DNA of 64,000 bases from Pegoplata infirma (lineage: Eukaryota > Arthropoda > Insecta > Diptera > Anthomyiidae), in NCBI GenBank assembly GCA_963921195.1, contig OY992540.1, positions 19,403,380-19,467,379 on the forward strand, read 5' to 3'. Shown here in pieces: positions 1 through 10,819 of the stretch. The position numbers were made by a program, and so were the translations under genes. The first letter of the stretch is position 1, and each line of letters opens with the position of its first letter. The notes beneath the pieces are model-generated. The model searched no databases. It had not been told where the DNA came from and saw nothing but the letters and a program-made list of their open reading frames with translations.

Positions 1-162
1 TGAAAAACTGTAAATGCAGTTTTACTACATTTACTCTCTAGTTTCAAACGTATATTATCCAGTTCGTGGTTAACGATTATGATCGGACTTTGTCCCAACA
101 AAGTATATATAATGTTCACATAGTGGGCGTGGCAACTTTCAGACATATTGCTGAACAATATT
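1..162. other. Unclassified AT-rich edge
   Basis: No gene is visible. The stretch GTGGGCGTGGCAAC near 123-136 resembles the 'GGGCGTGG' internal segments of DINE-1-like elements, so this may be an old fragment of one into which the foldback at 163 inserted. Confidence 0.3.
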
Positions 163-1456
163 ACACTGTGCTACAGTGAAAAAATACTTCTGATGTGACA
201 TAGTACAGGTTGTTGGTCTTGTCGAGTAGATCCCAAAAATGCCCATTAAACTTGCCAGATACCCTCAAATTTTAGAGTTATTGTCAAAAAACGTTTTTTT
301 GGGACTTTTCTCACTAACCCTTGTGTAATTCAGAAAATTTTCAACCGATTTTAAATTTTTGAACTGTTTTCGATAGAAAAAGGATAGGGCTTTCCATGTG
401 TGTGAATTGGCCAACACGCATAAAAAGGTATCTATTGATTTTTTCTATAAAATAAATTTTTTTTTGTTATTTTTTGAAAATTTTTCGAGTTAATCGATTT
501 TTTTCTGCTATAGTTCGTTTAACAACCTTTATATTTATGAGCGTTTTTTTAAAGATAATTTAATTCTAAATACGATTAGTTTTATCCTGACAAAATCGGA
601 TAATAATTGACAGAGTTGTGATAATTTTTCTAAAAAGAAAATTAAGATTTTGCAGGAAATCGCCGTTCAGATAACCCAGGCAAAAAAAAATAAATTTATC
701 ATAAATGGTCATTTGCAATATTTTTAAAGGTTTTTGGCGCACTGAATCCGAATCTGGCCTTTAAATGGCTATATCTCGTCAGGTTTTTGAGATATTTAAC
801 ATAAATTGATATATCAAAAAATTAATGAGATAGCGCAATTTCAAAGTCAAATTCGAATTCAGGATGTCAAAAACCTTTAAAATAATGATACGCGACCTCT
901 CAGTATGTTCGTTTATTTTTTTTTTTTGCCTGGGTTATCCGCATGGCAATTTCATACAAAATCTTAATTTTCTTTTTTAGAAAAATTATCACAACTCTGT
1001 CAATTGTTATCCGATTTTTTTGGCATAAAGCTCATCGTATTCACAATTAAATTTTCTTTAGGAATACGTTTATTAATATAAATGTTGTTGAGCAAACTAT
1101 AGCAGAAAATCGATAAACTCAAAAAAATTTCAAAAAAATAACAAAAAAATTAGATATTGTTGAAAAAATCAATACATATCTTTCTTATATGTATTGACCA
1201 ATTCACACACGTGAAAAGCCCTATCCTTCTTCTACCCAAAACAGTTGAAAATTTTTAAATCGGTTGAAAAATGTTTAAGTTACACGTGGTTTAGTGAGAA
1301 AAGTCCAAAAAAACGTTTTTTTGACAATAACTTTAAAATTTGAGGGTGTCTGGCAAGTTTGGTGGGCATTTTTGCGATCTTTTCGACGAGACCTACAACC
1401 TTAACTACCTTATTTCAAAAGTATATTCGATTTTGTGTTTTTTGTAGCACAGTGTT
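163..1456. repeat. Long foldback (palindromic) element 1
   Basis: The two halves are inverted copies of each other over about 640 bp each, centred near 808. The ends are ACACTGTGCTACA on the left (163-175) and its complement on the right (about 1443-1455). Matched internal blocks include TTGCCAGATACCCTCAAATT on the left against its diverged complement near 1335-1360, and GATAACCCAGGCAAAAA near 673 against TTTTTGCCTGGGTTATC near 925. There is no coding capacity. Copy identity looks roughly 80-90% by eye, with indels. The insertion-site duplication is not clear. Confidence 0.8.
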
Positions 1457-3229
1457 ATATTTTCCCCACTGATTTTTTTTTATCTGAATTTTTTTTTTGT
1501 TTCAAAAAATATTTTTAATATTTTGATTCATAAAAATTCATTTTGATCCAAAAATTATTTCTCGACATTATGAAAAGGGTATCCAAAAATTCTGCTATGC
1601 CGTTATATTACTTTTTTTACATGTTATTTCTGTATTTGCCAGTGAATGTGTCTCTGGGCTGTCATTTTCATTTCGATTTATATCTCCATCATTCTCAACA
1701 TACTTTGTTTTTAGACGTAAAATCATCAGAATGTCATTGCAGAAAATAGCCTCATTGTAATGGGGCTGTCTGTATGTTTGGTATGTATGTCTGTCTGTCA
1801 GTCTATCTCATCATTATTATCATCATCATGGTCGTCATCACAGTTAACGTCATGGGTATCATATAGAAAGACAGACATACAGATAGAAAATCATGTCTCT
1901 ACCGCGTTGTAAATGTACTTGTACTATTCGTATTTGAACTACAATTCGCATAAAGTCAATGTATATGTACAAATATTTTTGTCAGTTAAAATGGAGAGTG
2001 TAATTTTATGTAAAAAAAAAAATAAAATTGGAATATGACTTAAGCTGGAGAATAAGGGCTTAAAATGTCGAAATGGTACGCAATGCTAAGATTTGCTAAG
2101 TTGCAGCATGAAATATTTTGTTTTAAATATATTCGGAGTTTGTTTTAAATCGTAAATGATATTTGATATAATATTTGAAATGATATTATATTTTTCTTTT
2201 TTATTTTGAAAAGTTATATAAATTATTTATGAAAAGTTATATAAAATGAATTTTTCGTTCCAATGAAAATTAACATTTTCCACAACAAAACTCTCAATGC
2301 ATTTTTTTATTAGTTTAGTGCTAGTTTTTTTTACACGCATTTGAAGTCTGTGAACTAAATTATTATTACTTGAAAATTGTATAAGAGGCGTATACTTAAT
2401 TTTGTAATTGCCTTTTAATAACAATCATCACAGTGGTTTAGTTGGTTTATTTTTTCCTGATTCGGCCATTCAGTGAAAACTGAACCGATTGCAGCGAAAT
2501 AAAGCTTTTAATTTAGAACCGTCAGTTTCTGCTTAAGTCATCTCTCACTCTGTTAATTTTATTTGGATTTCGGATGTCAAAATACCAAATCTCTCTGTAC
2601 GAGTTAGAAACTCCAATTTGTACGGTAGGAACATACTATGTCAAACTATCGTAGTATCAATTTTCATCAGTTCTAATTTAAAATATTTATAATTTCAAAT
2701 TGTATAGCAATAATTACCTTTAAACTTAAAGTTTTCTTTAAGAAAAATTTCTTTGAAATTTCTAAAATGAAAGCAGTTATGTACTATCTTCCATCTTTAC
2801 TAAATAGATGCAAATTCTCATTTTCATTTCTAAGTACTTCCACATCAAAAATAAAATAAAAAAATTACCTTCAATTTGAAATTTACTTTCGAAAAGATAC
2901 ATACAGTAGCTCATAACTTAACACGTACAGTAGAAAGTAGATACCAATTCCTTAAAGATAAAGTTAACAATAAAACAATAATTAACGAAGCCATAATTTA
3001 AGCTTGATAGCTTCCAGATTACTCAATCTGGAAGCTATCAATAAATGTAATACGAAGGTTGAACTTAAACAAGAAATTATTTGTAGACATTTTTTAGAAA
3101 TGTTTAGCATTGATAAATCTATATATAAGAGTAAAGTGACAGACTGATTGCTCATCCTAAGCCACTGTTGCTTGATGTATTTAAATTTGGAATATTAATT
3201 CGTCTCCAACAAAACCATTTACTAAAAAG
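1457..3229. other. AT-rich intergenic DNA without recognisable gene
   Basis: Open frames up to 68 codons have AT-biased composition and no recognisable domain. Simple repeats occur near 1770-1890 (TGTCTGTC, CATCATCAT). A block near 2430-2510, with a match to GTGGTTTA...ACCGATTGCA..GAAAT, recurs at about 57290-57365, so part of this is a decayed dispersed repeat. Confidence 0.5.
3004..3041. repeat. Perfect 17-bp stem, 4-nt loop hairpin
   Basis: TTGATAGCTTCCAGATT (3004-3020), loop ACTC, then the exact complement to 3041. The stem has no mismatch, unlike the much more diverged repeats around it. The loop is too short for a typical microRNA precursor. Confidence 0.9.
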
Positions 3230-3606
3230 CAATGTTGGCAATCGATACCTTTTCAATACCGTTATCCGTTTCAAAACCCTTTAAATTGAATACCGGTACC
3301 GAAACTCAGTTTTGGTATCAAATACCGGTATCCAAAAACCTTTTCCTTCGGTATCGGTACGTACCGGTATTGAAACGGTTTTTCGTAAAAAACCATGTTT
3401 AAAAAAAAATATTTTTTAACAAAAATTTGTAAAGTGTGGTTTTGCAAATGAAAAATCGTATTAATAACATAGCGCATGATTACTAGATTTTAATTTTCGT
3501 TGAGAGCAGAGTGTTTTCCTTTGGTTTTCGTAAAATGTATTCATCTCAAAAATTGACGAATATTTTATTTATTAACTTGAACAAAATGATTTCCAACTCA
3601 AATTAA

Positions 3607-3675
3607 TTTTGGGCACTACGTTTTGTAGAGGGTATTCATTGATTCGGCCAAGTCTAACTTAACTATTCTACTTTT
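3607..3675 (+). mobile_element. DINE-1/INE-1-like 3' tail fragment
   Basis: A short copy of the 3' end typical of the family: GGGTATTC, then the imperfect hairpin around GATTCGGCCAAGTC, then AACTATTCTACTT. It lies four bases before the 5' end of the next copy, giving a head-to-tail pair. Confidence 0.65.
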
Positions 3676-3678
3676 ATC

Positions 3679-4152
3679 ATACCTTACACCACTCTGTTAC
3701 ACCTTGTAATAATGAGCATGTTCTTCTCTTTATAATTTCCCGAAATATTGGTCCTAGACCAACCTTCAAGCCCGTGTGCTATAATCCACCCAATATGTAA
3801 ACTCAATTTTATAAAAAAGGCACTATTATTGATTCATGATCGATTCTAAGACACTATGAATGTAGGCACTATGAATGTATGTATGTAGGTCGTCTGTGGA
3901 GATGCAGTCCAAAATAAAAGAGCAAAGATCCCCTGCAAACAAATAAAACATTTTTATGTGAGAATAACTTCAAAATCCTGTACTTGGATTAAGAGGATAA
4001 GAAAAATTACAGTTTACTAGTTCCGCCCCTTTTGGTGGGCGTGGGCATAAAAAATAATTTATTTGTTAATATCTATCGCAAGAGGGATTTAATTTTTTTT
4101 CACATGTTAGAAAGTATTCGGCGCAGCCGAATCTAACACTCTCACTTGTTTT
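3679..4152 (+). mobile_element. DINE-1/INE-1-like (Helentron-type) element
   Basis: The 5' end is ATACCTTACACCAC. It has the 'GGTCCTAGACCAA' and 'ATTCATGATCGATT' segments of the family and a GGGCGTGGGC segment. The 3' hairpin TTCGGCGCAGCCGAA is followed by TAACACTCTCACTTGTTTTT. Drosophila INE-1 has the same order: TATACCC start, Gly-tract-like GTCC repeats, 'GCCCAC' blocks, hairpin, and CTTGTTTTT end. The GTCC microsatellite is eroded here. Non-coding and non-autonomous. Confidence 0.7.
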
Positions 4153-4306
4153 TAATTTTGTGATATTTCTCAAAAATAAACAAGAATATTTTTCCTAAAT
4201 TTTTTGTCCAAATACAGCTAAAAATTAGAAATTTTTGCTTACTTTATGGGAAAAACATTTTTAAAAAATTTTAAAAACGTGATTTTGGTCCATTGATCCT
4301 GATCAG

Positions 4307-4611
4307 TAGGGAAGAGATTTCATGCACTACAAAATCGAAAATATGCACTAAAAACCTTTTTTCTAACTTTCAAAATATTTTTTGAAACAAATAAATTTCA
4401 ATTTGTGTTTTTGTTAATGTATGCCAAAATATGCAAAAATATACAATTAAAAGTTGGAAATATGCAAAAATATGCATTTTCACTAAAATATGCAAAAATA
4501 TTCAAAAACAAATCGATTAACGCAAATTGCATGATTCGTAAAGATAATTGGTCGATATCGATTTTGGACTATTAACAAAAAACATGCATTTGCATGGAAA
4601 TCACATCCCTA
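4307..4611. mobile_element. Small TIR element (MITE) rich in ATGCAAAAATATGC repeats
   Basis: The left end TAGGGAAGAGATTTCATGCA (4307-4326) matches, inverted, the right end TGCATGGAAATCACATCCCTA (4591-4611) with few differences. The interior is made of ATGCAAAAATATGC-like words. Length is 305 bp. No clear target duplication is seen. Confidence 0.5.
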
Positions 4612-5078
4612 GTGATGTGATTTTTGGACCAAAAAAACGTTTTTATATTATCGAAAGTTAAGATTTGACGGGGAAAAAAAATTTAATAAAGCTATTTTTT
4701 TTCAGTTTTTTTACGTTTTTTTTATTTTTTTCGATAATACCGGTATTGACGTTTCGTTATCGGTATTACCGTAACCGAATTTACTCAAATACCGTAATCG
4801 ATACCGATACCGAAATAAAATAAAAAACGAAACCAATACCGATATCGATACCGTTATTCGTTTCGATTGCCAACCTTTCTAAAAAGTGAGGTATTTTAAA
4901 GGGCACCCACCGATTGTCCCGAAACTTGCATCTGGGAATGAGGGGAGAAAAATAAGAGTTACCTGTTTTTTTAGCTGCCCAATCTCAAATTTAAAAAAGG
5001 GTTGCCACCTTATAAAAAAACAAAAAATTTATTGCATATTGAAAATTTACTTGTTAAAATTTCCCCCAATATTATGAC

Positions 5079-5610
5079 AAACAAGTGAGAGTGTTAAACT
5101 CGGCTAAGCCGAATCTTTTGTACACTCCAAAATGTAAATAAATAAAAACAAATTGTCAGGGGCGTTTTGGGGGGGGGGTGATGGGGGTCAGTAGGGGACA
5201 TTGAAAGCTCCTTCCGCGATAAATAAACTAAATGTTTCATTTATTTAACAAAAATACAAATTAAACATTTAAAAAAAGTGTATTTTTCATAGGTTGGTTT
5301 AGTTCTTTAAGGGGGAGCTTATTTCCCACTAGCCCGATTTTGCCCATTCACGAACTCAATATGCCTATGAACATGAGACATATTTGTGGCAAACTTCAGG
5401 AGTCTAGCTGTTTTATTTTGGACTGCATATTGTTATCTACAGACAGACGGACGGACGGACGGACCGACGGACATTCACAGAATGTCTTAGAATCGATAAT
5501 GAATCAATAATATATATACTTTATGGGGTCCCTGGCCGATATTTCGATGCGTTACAAACGGAATGACAGAGTGATTATACCCCTATACTGTGGTTGGAGG
5601 GTATAAAAAG
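5079..5610 (-). mobile_element. DINE-1/INE-1-like element, minus orientation
   Basis: Read on the minus strand it starts CTTTTTATACCCTCCAACC and ends CTCACTTGTTT, preceded by the hairpin TTCGGCTTAGCCGAG. The internal blocks are present: GACCCCATAAAGTATATATA, GATCGATT-like, and a GTCC microsatellite (complement GGAC, about 5446-5473). It is nearly full length at 532 bp. A related half copy lies at 58196-58457. Confidence 0.8.
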
Positions 5611-5760
5611 GGTTGCCACCTTATGAAAAAATTAGGGCTTTCGGGAAAATCCGCATAAAAGCCGGAATACTAGCAGGAATTTCGCCAAACGAAAAAATAC
5701 GGCTCAGCTTAATTTTGATAGAGATTATTATATATGATTTTGGCGGTCGTACGTATATAC

Positions 5761-6169
5761 CAGAGATGGGCACATGAGCAGATTAAAGCGTGATCACGCG
5801 TGAGTGTGACTAAATTCAATTCGTACCAAAAAAAAGCAACAAATAATTGTAAAATTTGGCATAAAAAAGCAAAAAAAATGTAAAAGTTCGCTAAACTTTA
5901 AATTTTACTAAAAAATTTGAAAGATTTTTTCAATTTTAGTTTTTGAAATTTTTTTTTATAAATAAGAGTTTCGTGAGTGTGAGTCAATGTAAGTGTGAGT
6001 GAAGCCTGAGTGAGTGCACGTGAGTGTGAGTTGTATTAAATTTACTCACGTGATTGTGAGTGATTGTGAGTAGAAAAAATATGGTCGTGAGTGAGTGTGC
6101 GTGATTCAAAAATTCCTGTCGTGAGCGTGAGTGAGTGTGAGTCAAAAATCACTCACGCGCCCATCTCTA
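5761..6169. mobile_element. hAT-type MITE, GTGAGT-rich, with perfect 8-bp TSD
   Basis: Exact target duplication GTATATAC at 5753-5760 and 6170-6177. Terminal inverted repeats are CAGAGATGGGC and TAGAGATGGGC. The 409 bp interior is mostly GTGAGTGTGAGT/ACTCAC words, giving a self-complementary element. A relative is at 50013-50350, and similar words fill 42770-43160. Confidence 0.85.
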
Positions 6170-6504
6170 GTATATACATCTCCATATTACCTACCCCAAC
6201 GATTATACATTTTTGACAATAACGAACTTAAGGGAGCCGAATTGGGGCACTGCCGATACACCATTGGATAGGCTTCAAAAAACTTTTCGAGCTGTATAAA
6301 ATGTTTATATACTTAGTTTCTTTTGAAGAAATGGGAAAAAACCTCAAAAAACGAAAAAAATACCGATTTTCCCCCTCCCCTTTGACCCGCTAAATGTGTG
6401 ATTGGGAAGCTATAAAAAAACAGGTAACTCTTGCTTAGCTCCCCGCTTCCTATATGCAAGTTCCAAGACAATCGATGGGTGCCCAGTGAAAGACCTTCCT
6501 TGTT

Positions 6505-7112
6505 AGTGATAGAGGGTATATGTATATAAGTTTGTCATTCCGTTTATAACTCATCGAAATATTGGTCTGGGACCCCATAAAGTATGTATATTCATGATCC
6601 CCGATCGATTTTAAGACATTCTAGCGATATTCGTCTGTCTGTCCGTGGAAATGGTGATCACGGCCAAAATATTACACGGAGATTTCTAAAATTTAACACA
6701 TTTATTGGAAGTTCTCCTGAGAAGTTTGATATTGCATTTAAGCGAGATCGCCTCAGCGGTTCAAAAGTTATGAAGGAAAATGTATGGACACCTCAAAAAT
6801 TTTAGTACATTCAACATAACCCAAGAATACAAAATGCTTTAATTCGGCAGCTGGTTGAGATATGAGAACATAATTGAACACCAAACGGTATTTAAACATG
6901 TAAGAACATACTTTTTTACAAAAAAAAAATCGCAGATTTTATTTTTTTACCGGAATTTTTTTGTTCCAAAAAATTGTATCTTCTGAAATAATGGTTCTAG
7001 AAACTTGGAATTTATAATCTTCTTCTTCGTCTCCTAGGCCGATATTTAAATATGTTACACTCAAAATGACAAAGTAAGTAGGTCAGAGTTCTGAGGTCGG
7101 AGGATATAAAGC
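6505..7112. mobile_element. Rearranged DINE-1-like fragments
   Basis: From 6507 to about 6760 the sequence follows the family on the plus strand: AGAGGGTATA, CATTCCGTTTATAAC, GGACCCCATAAAGTATGTAT, GTCTGTCTGTCCGTGG. Near 7030-7112 a second 5' head appears in minus orientation, ending GGAGGATATAAAG. The copy is therefore chimeric or inverted. The open frame over 6584-6805 runs through repeat sequence and is not a gene. Confidence 0.6.
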
Positions 7113-7797
7113 GAATTGCTATCTACAACTTACTGCACGTCATAGGGTGTGAGCCACTGTAGGTACATACACTTTTTTTTAAAGACTTACTGTTATTTCA
7201 TAGTAATTTAAAGGATATTTAGCTAGAGGCAACAAAAGTACATAGAAGAAATAAATACAAACTAAGAATGAAAAAAATAAAATGTAAAATTGTTAAGAAT
7301 TTTTGTTGATATTAAAGGTGGTTTTTTAGCTTTTATCTTAACAAAAGTCTTATCGTTTAACTTCGAATTGGTTTCTATACAGAATAAATTTGCAATGAAA
7401 TTTGAAATCAACATTAATTTGAATGCAGATGAAGTCAAAATATAAAAATACACTTAAAGAAATTAAAATTAATTGGGCTAAACAAATTTTTGATGCACTA
7501 CCTGTGTGATGGGTGTTCTCCGTATTGCATGAACCGATTTTGTTTCTGCAAAGTTCCCATGAAAGGTAACGTCAATACCAAGGTTTTCGTGATTGTATGT
7601 GTATTGGTTCATGTGTTATATGCATGTTAGTGCACCTTATATAATATAAGTTGCATTGTGTTTTTAATGCGTATTATCTTTAATGAGTGAACTGATTTTG
7701 TTTCGGCAAATTTCCCATAAAAGGTGACGTCAACAGCGCACATTCCTCTGCTTTGGCGTAAATGGTGTATGTGGGGAAATATTAGCATGTTTATTCT
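7113..7797. repeat. Unclassified spacer with a 159-bp-spaced direct repeat
   Basis: A block beginning TGAACCGATTTTGTTTC (7528) recurs as TGAACTGATTTTGTTTC (7687), both ending in GACGTCAA or ACGTCAA after about 45 bp. The rest is AT-rich with no gene visible. Confidence 0.5.
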
Positions 7798-8395
7798 AAC
7801 AAGGAAAGTATCTCAACCCTTAAGAACCGATTTGCATGAAACGTAAAATATATATAAACTTAAAATATATATAAGGTTGGGGTGTCTCGGCATATCGGCC
7901 ATATCAGTGTTTAAAAATTTCTTTGTCCCCTTATGGAACAATAAGGACCTTCGGGAAAATTTCGTTAACTCCCGAACTAACAGGAATATCGTTTAGAGCA
8001 AAAATACGTGTCAACTTAAATTTAATAAAGATTATTTCGTATTCATATGGATATCGTAGGTCTATGTCTTCATATAAATACCCCACAAAATTTACACATT
8101 TTCATGGAAAAGGTATTTAACGAAGCTGATTTTTTACAAGCTTATGCCACCATTAAATAGGCATTAAAAAAACCTTTCTTCTCATATGTTAACATCATAT
8201 AGTTTTTTAGAATGAAATAGCTGAAAAATCCAAAAAACGATTTTTTTTTGTAATTTTTTGACCCATGTTATGAACCCCTAAATCCCCGATATGGCCGGTA
8301 AGCCGAGACACACCAACCTTAAAATCGTCTCTTTTATATATATTTTAAGTTTCAGGCAAATCGGTTCATAAGGGTTGAGATACTTCCCTTGTAAG
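7798..8395. mobile_element. Inverted-repeat element with long TIRs
   Basis: The left arm begins AACAAGGAAAGTATCTCAAC and the right arm ends with its diverged complement. A second matched block, AAGGTTGGGGTGTCTCGGC (from 7873), pairs with GCCGAGACACACCAACCTT (8302-8320). The arms are about 110 bp. The interior resembles 5610-5760. No transposase is visible. Confidence 0.65.
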
Positions 8396-9410
8396 ACGTT
8401 TATATAGGGTAAAAATAGTACTTTGGTACTTTCCGATATCCTTAAATAATGGTCTTATAAACTTGAAATTTTTAATCTAAAAATCCCAGAGTCTCAAAAT
8501 TTAGCATGTTCGATCCTCCTGCATAATTAACATTCAAGAGAAGAACATATTTTGAAATTTCAAATGTTTAGGGTAAAAAGAGGTACCAAAGCTGTTGCAA
8601 AACCACGTAGGCAGGGAGTTCGCTAGTTGTTTTACATAAACTGTAACCAAAATCAATTCAATCGATTTTCACAAAATTCCTTTGATCATTTTCAATCTTC
8701 CGTTGTTTATTTATTCTAAAACTGGACTAAATATTTATTACACAGGAAGTTATTTTTGTATTTTCTATAACTAAATTTTCTATATTGTCTTCTTATCCAA
8801 AAAAAAAATATATTTTTACAAAATATGGAATTTGCAATTATTATTTGTACATTGTAATATAAATATTTTTTTTATGACATTTGGTAAATTTGTAATGTTG
8901 TTAATTTTGCTTGTAAACAACCTTACACACAGAAACATTTACAATTTGCTTCCTATTTCCGTTTTTATACTTAAATGATTTTTGTATTTGTTTTTGTCGT
9001 GCTGGATATAGTATTTTGAGCGACAAATCAAATCGGCAGATAATCATGTTATAAAAGGCAAGTGTGTGTCTAAAATTAAAGACAAGAGCTATCAAAACAG
9101 CATGAATATCAACAGAAAAAACAACCAGTAAAGCTACATCCATATACTCGTAAATGTAGAAGGACAAAAACCAGCAACCCCAAAAATCCAATGACATACA
9201 CATACATACATACTTATATTTACATACATCCTCAAGTATACGTTTTACAAACGGACACCCTTGGTAGTAGACACAATGGGGCTTATGTGGAAAATATGTG
9301 TATCGGTCTTTATCACGCCTTAGGTGTCTGATTTTTTAATGTCATTTAAACCAAACTCAAATTTATGCAAAATGGCAAAAGAATAAAAATCAGTTTATGT
9401 ACGCCAAATT
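8396..9410. other. AT-rich spacer with dispersed-repeat remnants
   Basis: From 8410 to 8620 the minus strand carries the dispersed motif (ACCATTATTT with GTACCAAAG) seen near 13 kb and 27-30 kb. From about 9230 to 9410 is unique-looking sequence directly 5' of a PBS box, which could be the decayed 3' end of an LTR. The 100-codon minus frame at 8901-9203 has no recognisable domain and I treat it as chance. Confidence 0.4.
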
Positions 9411-9428
9411 TGGCGCCCAACGTGGGGC
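9411..9428 (+). other. tRNA-Lys primer-binding-site box (exact 18 nt)
   Basis: TGGCGCCCAACGTGGGGC is the complement of the last 18 nt of a Lys tRNA including the added CCA, the site used to prime reverse transcription. It stops after 18 nt, as a PBS does, rather than continuing into tRNA sequence. No gag or pol follows. Confidence 0.7.
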
Positions 9429-9576
9429 GTTAATTGAGAGATAGTGTTACAGGTCTAGGAGTTCAATTTTTGTAATTTAGTTCATAAGCAAAACTTTATA
9501 TGTCTTTTGATTGACTATTGTGCATATTATTAAAGGGACTTATAAACGAAATTTCAAAAAATGTGAACAATTTTTA

Positions 9577-10453
9577 TACCCTTCAGAGCATACCCTTCTT
9601 CAAGTTAGTTTAGGTTGTGTTAAAATGGTGACAAAATCGGCTAATGGCATTTTACTACTCTCAATTTTGAACTTTTAAAATCGTTAACACGAAAATCCCA
9701 GCTGATCCTGTTTTCCAGTTATTGCTTAATAATTACACTGTTCGACAACAAAAACCTCCCAATCAAATATCCAACTTATTCTTATAGATTTTGCTCTCCT
9801 GAATCCAAATCTGCCATTAAATTTTTTCTACCACGTACCGTTTTTGAGATATTTGCTGTTAAAAAGTCAAAAAGCCAAAAATTTCGCACGTTTGGTGGTC
9901 CACTGTTACAGACTCTTCCAAAAATATGACTTGATTTCTTATGAAATGGGCCTCCTGACTCCAAAACTGCAATCAAAATTTTTCTAGCATGTTCCGTTTA
10001 CGAGATATTCACATTTGAAAATATTTCCCCGTGAAAATCTCGAACGAAAATATCTCAAAAAGGAAACTCGCTAGAAAAATTTGGATTGCAGTTTTGGAAT
10101 TTATATGTAATGAAGTCCTATTTGTTGGATGCAACATAACAAAAGTGCAAAATTATTGGTTTTTTAACTTTTAAACAGCGAATATCTTTAAAACGGTACG
10201 TGCTAGAAAAAATTGGATAGCAGATTTGGATTCAGGAGAGCAAAATCTATAAGAATCAGTTGAATATTTCATTGGGAGGTTTTTGTTGTAGAACAGTGTA
10301 ATTATTTAGCAATAACTTGGAAACAGGATCAGCTAGGATTTTTGTGATAACGATTTTTAAAGTTCGAAATAAAGTGGAGTCAAATGCCATTAGTCGATTT
10401 TGTCACCATTTTAGCACAACCTAAACTTGCTTGAAGAGGGGTGTGAGAGGGTA
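9577..10453. repeat. Long foldback element 2
   Basis: The arms are about 430 bp and centred near 10015. The left half (TACCCT..., TCTTCAAGTTAGTTTAGG, GTCACCATTTTAACACAACC-like) is matched inverted on the right (CCTAAACTTGCTTGAAGA near 10420). Internal pairs include TTTTGCTCTCCTGAATCC against GGATTCAGGAGAGCAAAA. The block 'CTGAATCC.AATCTG' with 'TTTTTGAGATATTT' is shared with foldback 1, so they are likely the same family. The right end abuts the LOA-like reading frame, which stops there. Confidence 0.8.
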
Positions 10454-10819
10454 CATAGGAATATAAAGCAATCGTTGCTTTTCTCACCCGTTCCTTAATA
10501 TTATGACTGAAATTTAACTTCCTATCTAGAAATACTCCAAGATACTTCCAAGATACTTGGCTCCATCTGAGAAGGCGATTTCAGTGGCGTCCAGGGAAAT
10601 AGAATTAAAAGCAGGAATCTTATTTTTCCTTGTAAACAAGACAAGATCTGTTTTACTTGGATTAACTGACAGACCAGAGTCTATTGCCCATTTAGACAGA
10701 TCTTTCAGAGAACTCTGAAAAATGTCCTTCAATGTTAGCCAATGCTTTCCCTTTACCAATATCTCGGCATCATCAGCATATGCGACAACATGGCAACCAC
10801 GTGCTTTTAGAGAGAGCAG

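Larger units (their letters stand above)
3230..4878. mobile_element. hAT-like element with 8-bp target duplication, nested insertions
   Basis: The element is flanked by the exact 8-bp direct repeat CTAAAAAG (3222-3229 and 4879-4886). Its ends share GTTGGCAATCG in inverted orientation. Subterminal regions carry many variants of ACCGGTA/TACCGAT in both orientations, as is common for transposase-binding arrays of hAT elements. No transposase frame is visible. DINE-1-like pieces (3607-4152) and a MITE (4307-4611) lie inside, so this element is older than both. Confidence 0.75.
4900..6485. mobile_element. TIR element with about 85-bp inverted ends, host of two later insertions
   Basis: The left end (4900-4985: GGGCACCCACCGATTGTC, then AGAGTTACCTGTTTTTTTA) is repeated in inverted orientation at 6405-6485. 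Inside are a DINE-1-like element (5079-5610) and a hAT-type MITE (5761-6169). The remaining interior (5610-5760, TTCGGGAAAATCCGC...) is related to the interior of the inverted-repeat element at 7798-8395. Confidence 0.6.

Noticed and set aside
9411..9428. PBS boxes as evidence of an intact LTR retrotransposon or endogenous retrovirus
   Set aside because: No gag, pol or env-like frame, no polypurine tract and no matched LTR pair is visible around any of the boxes.
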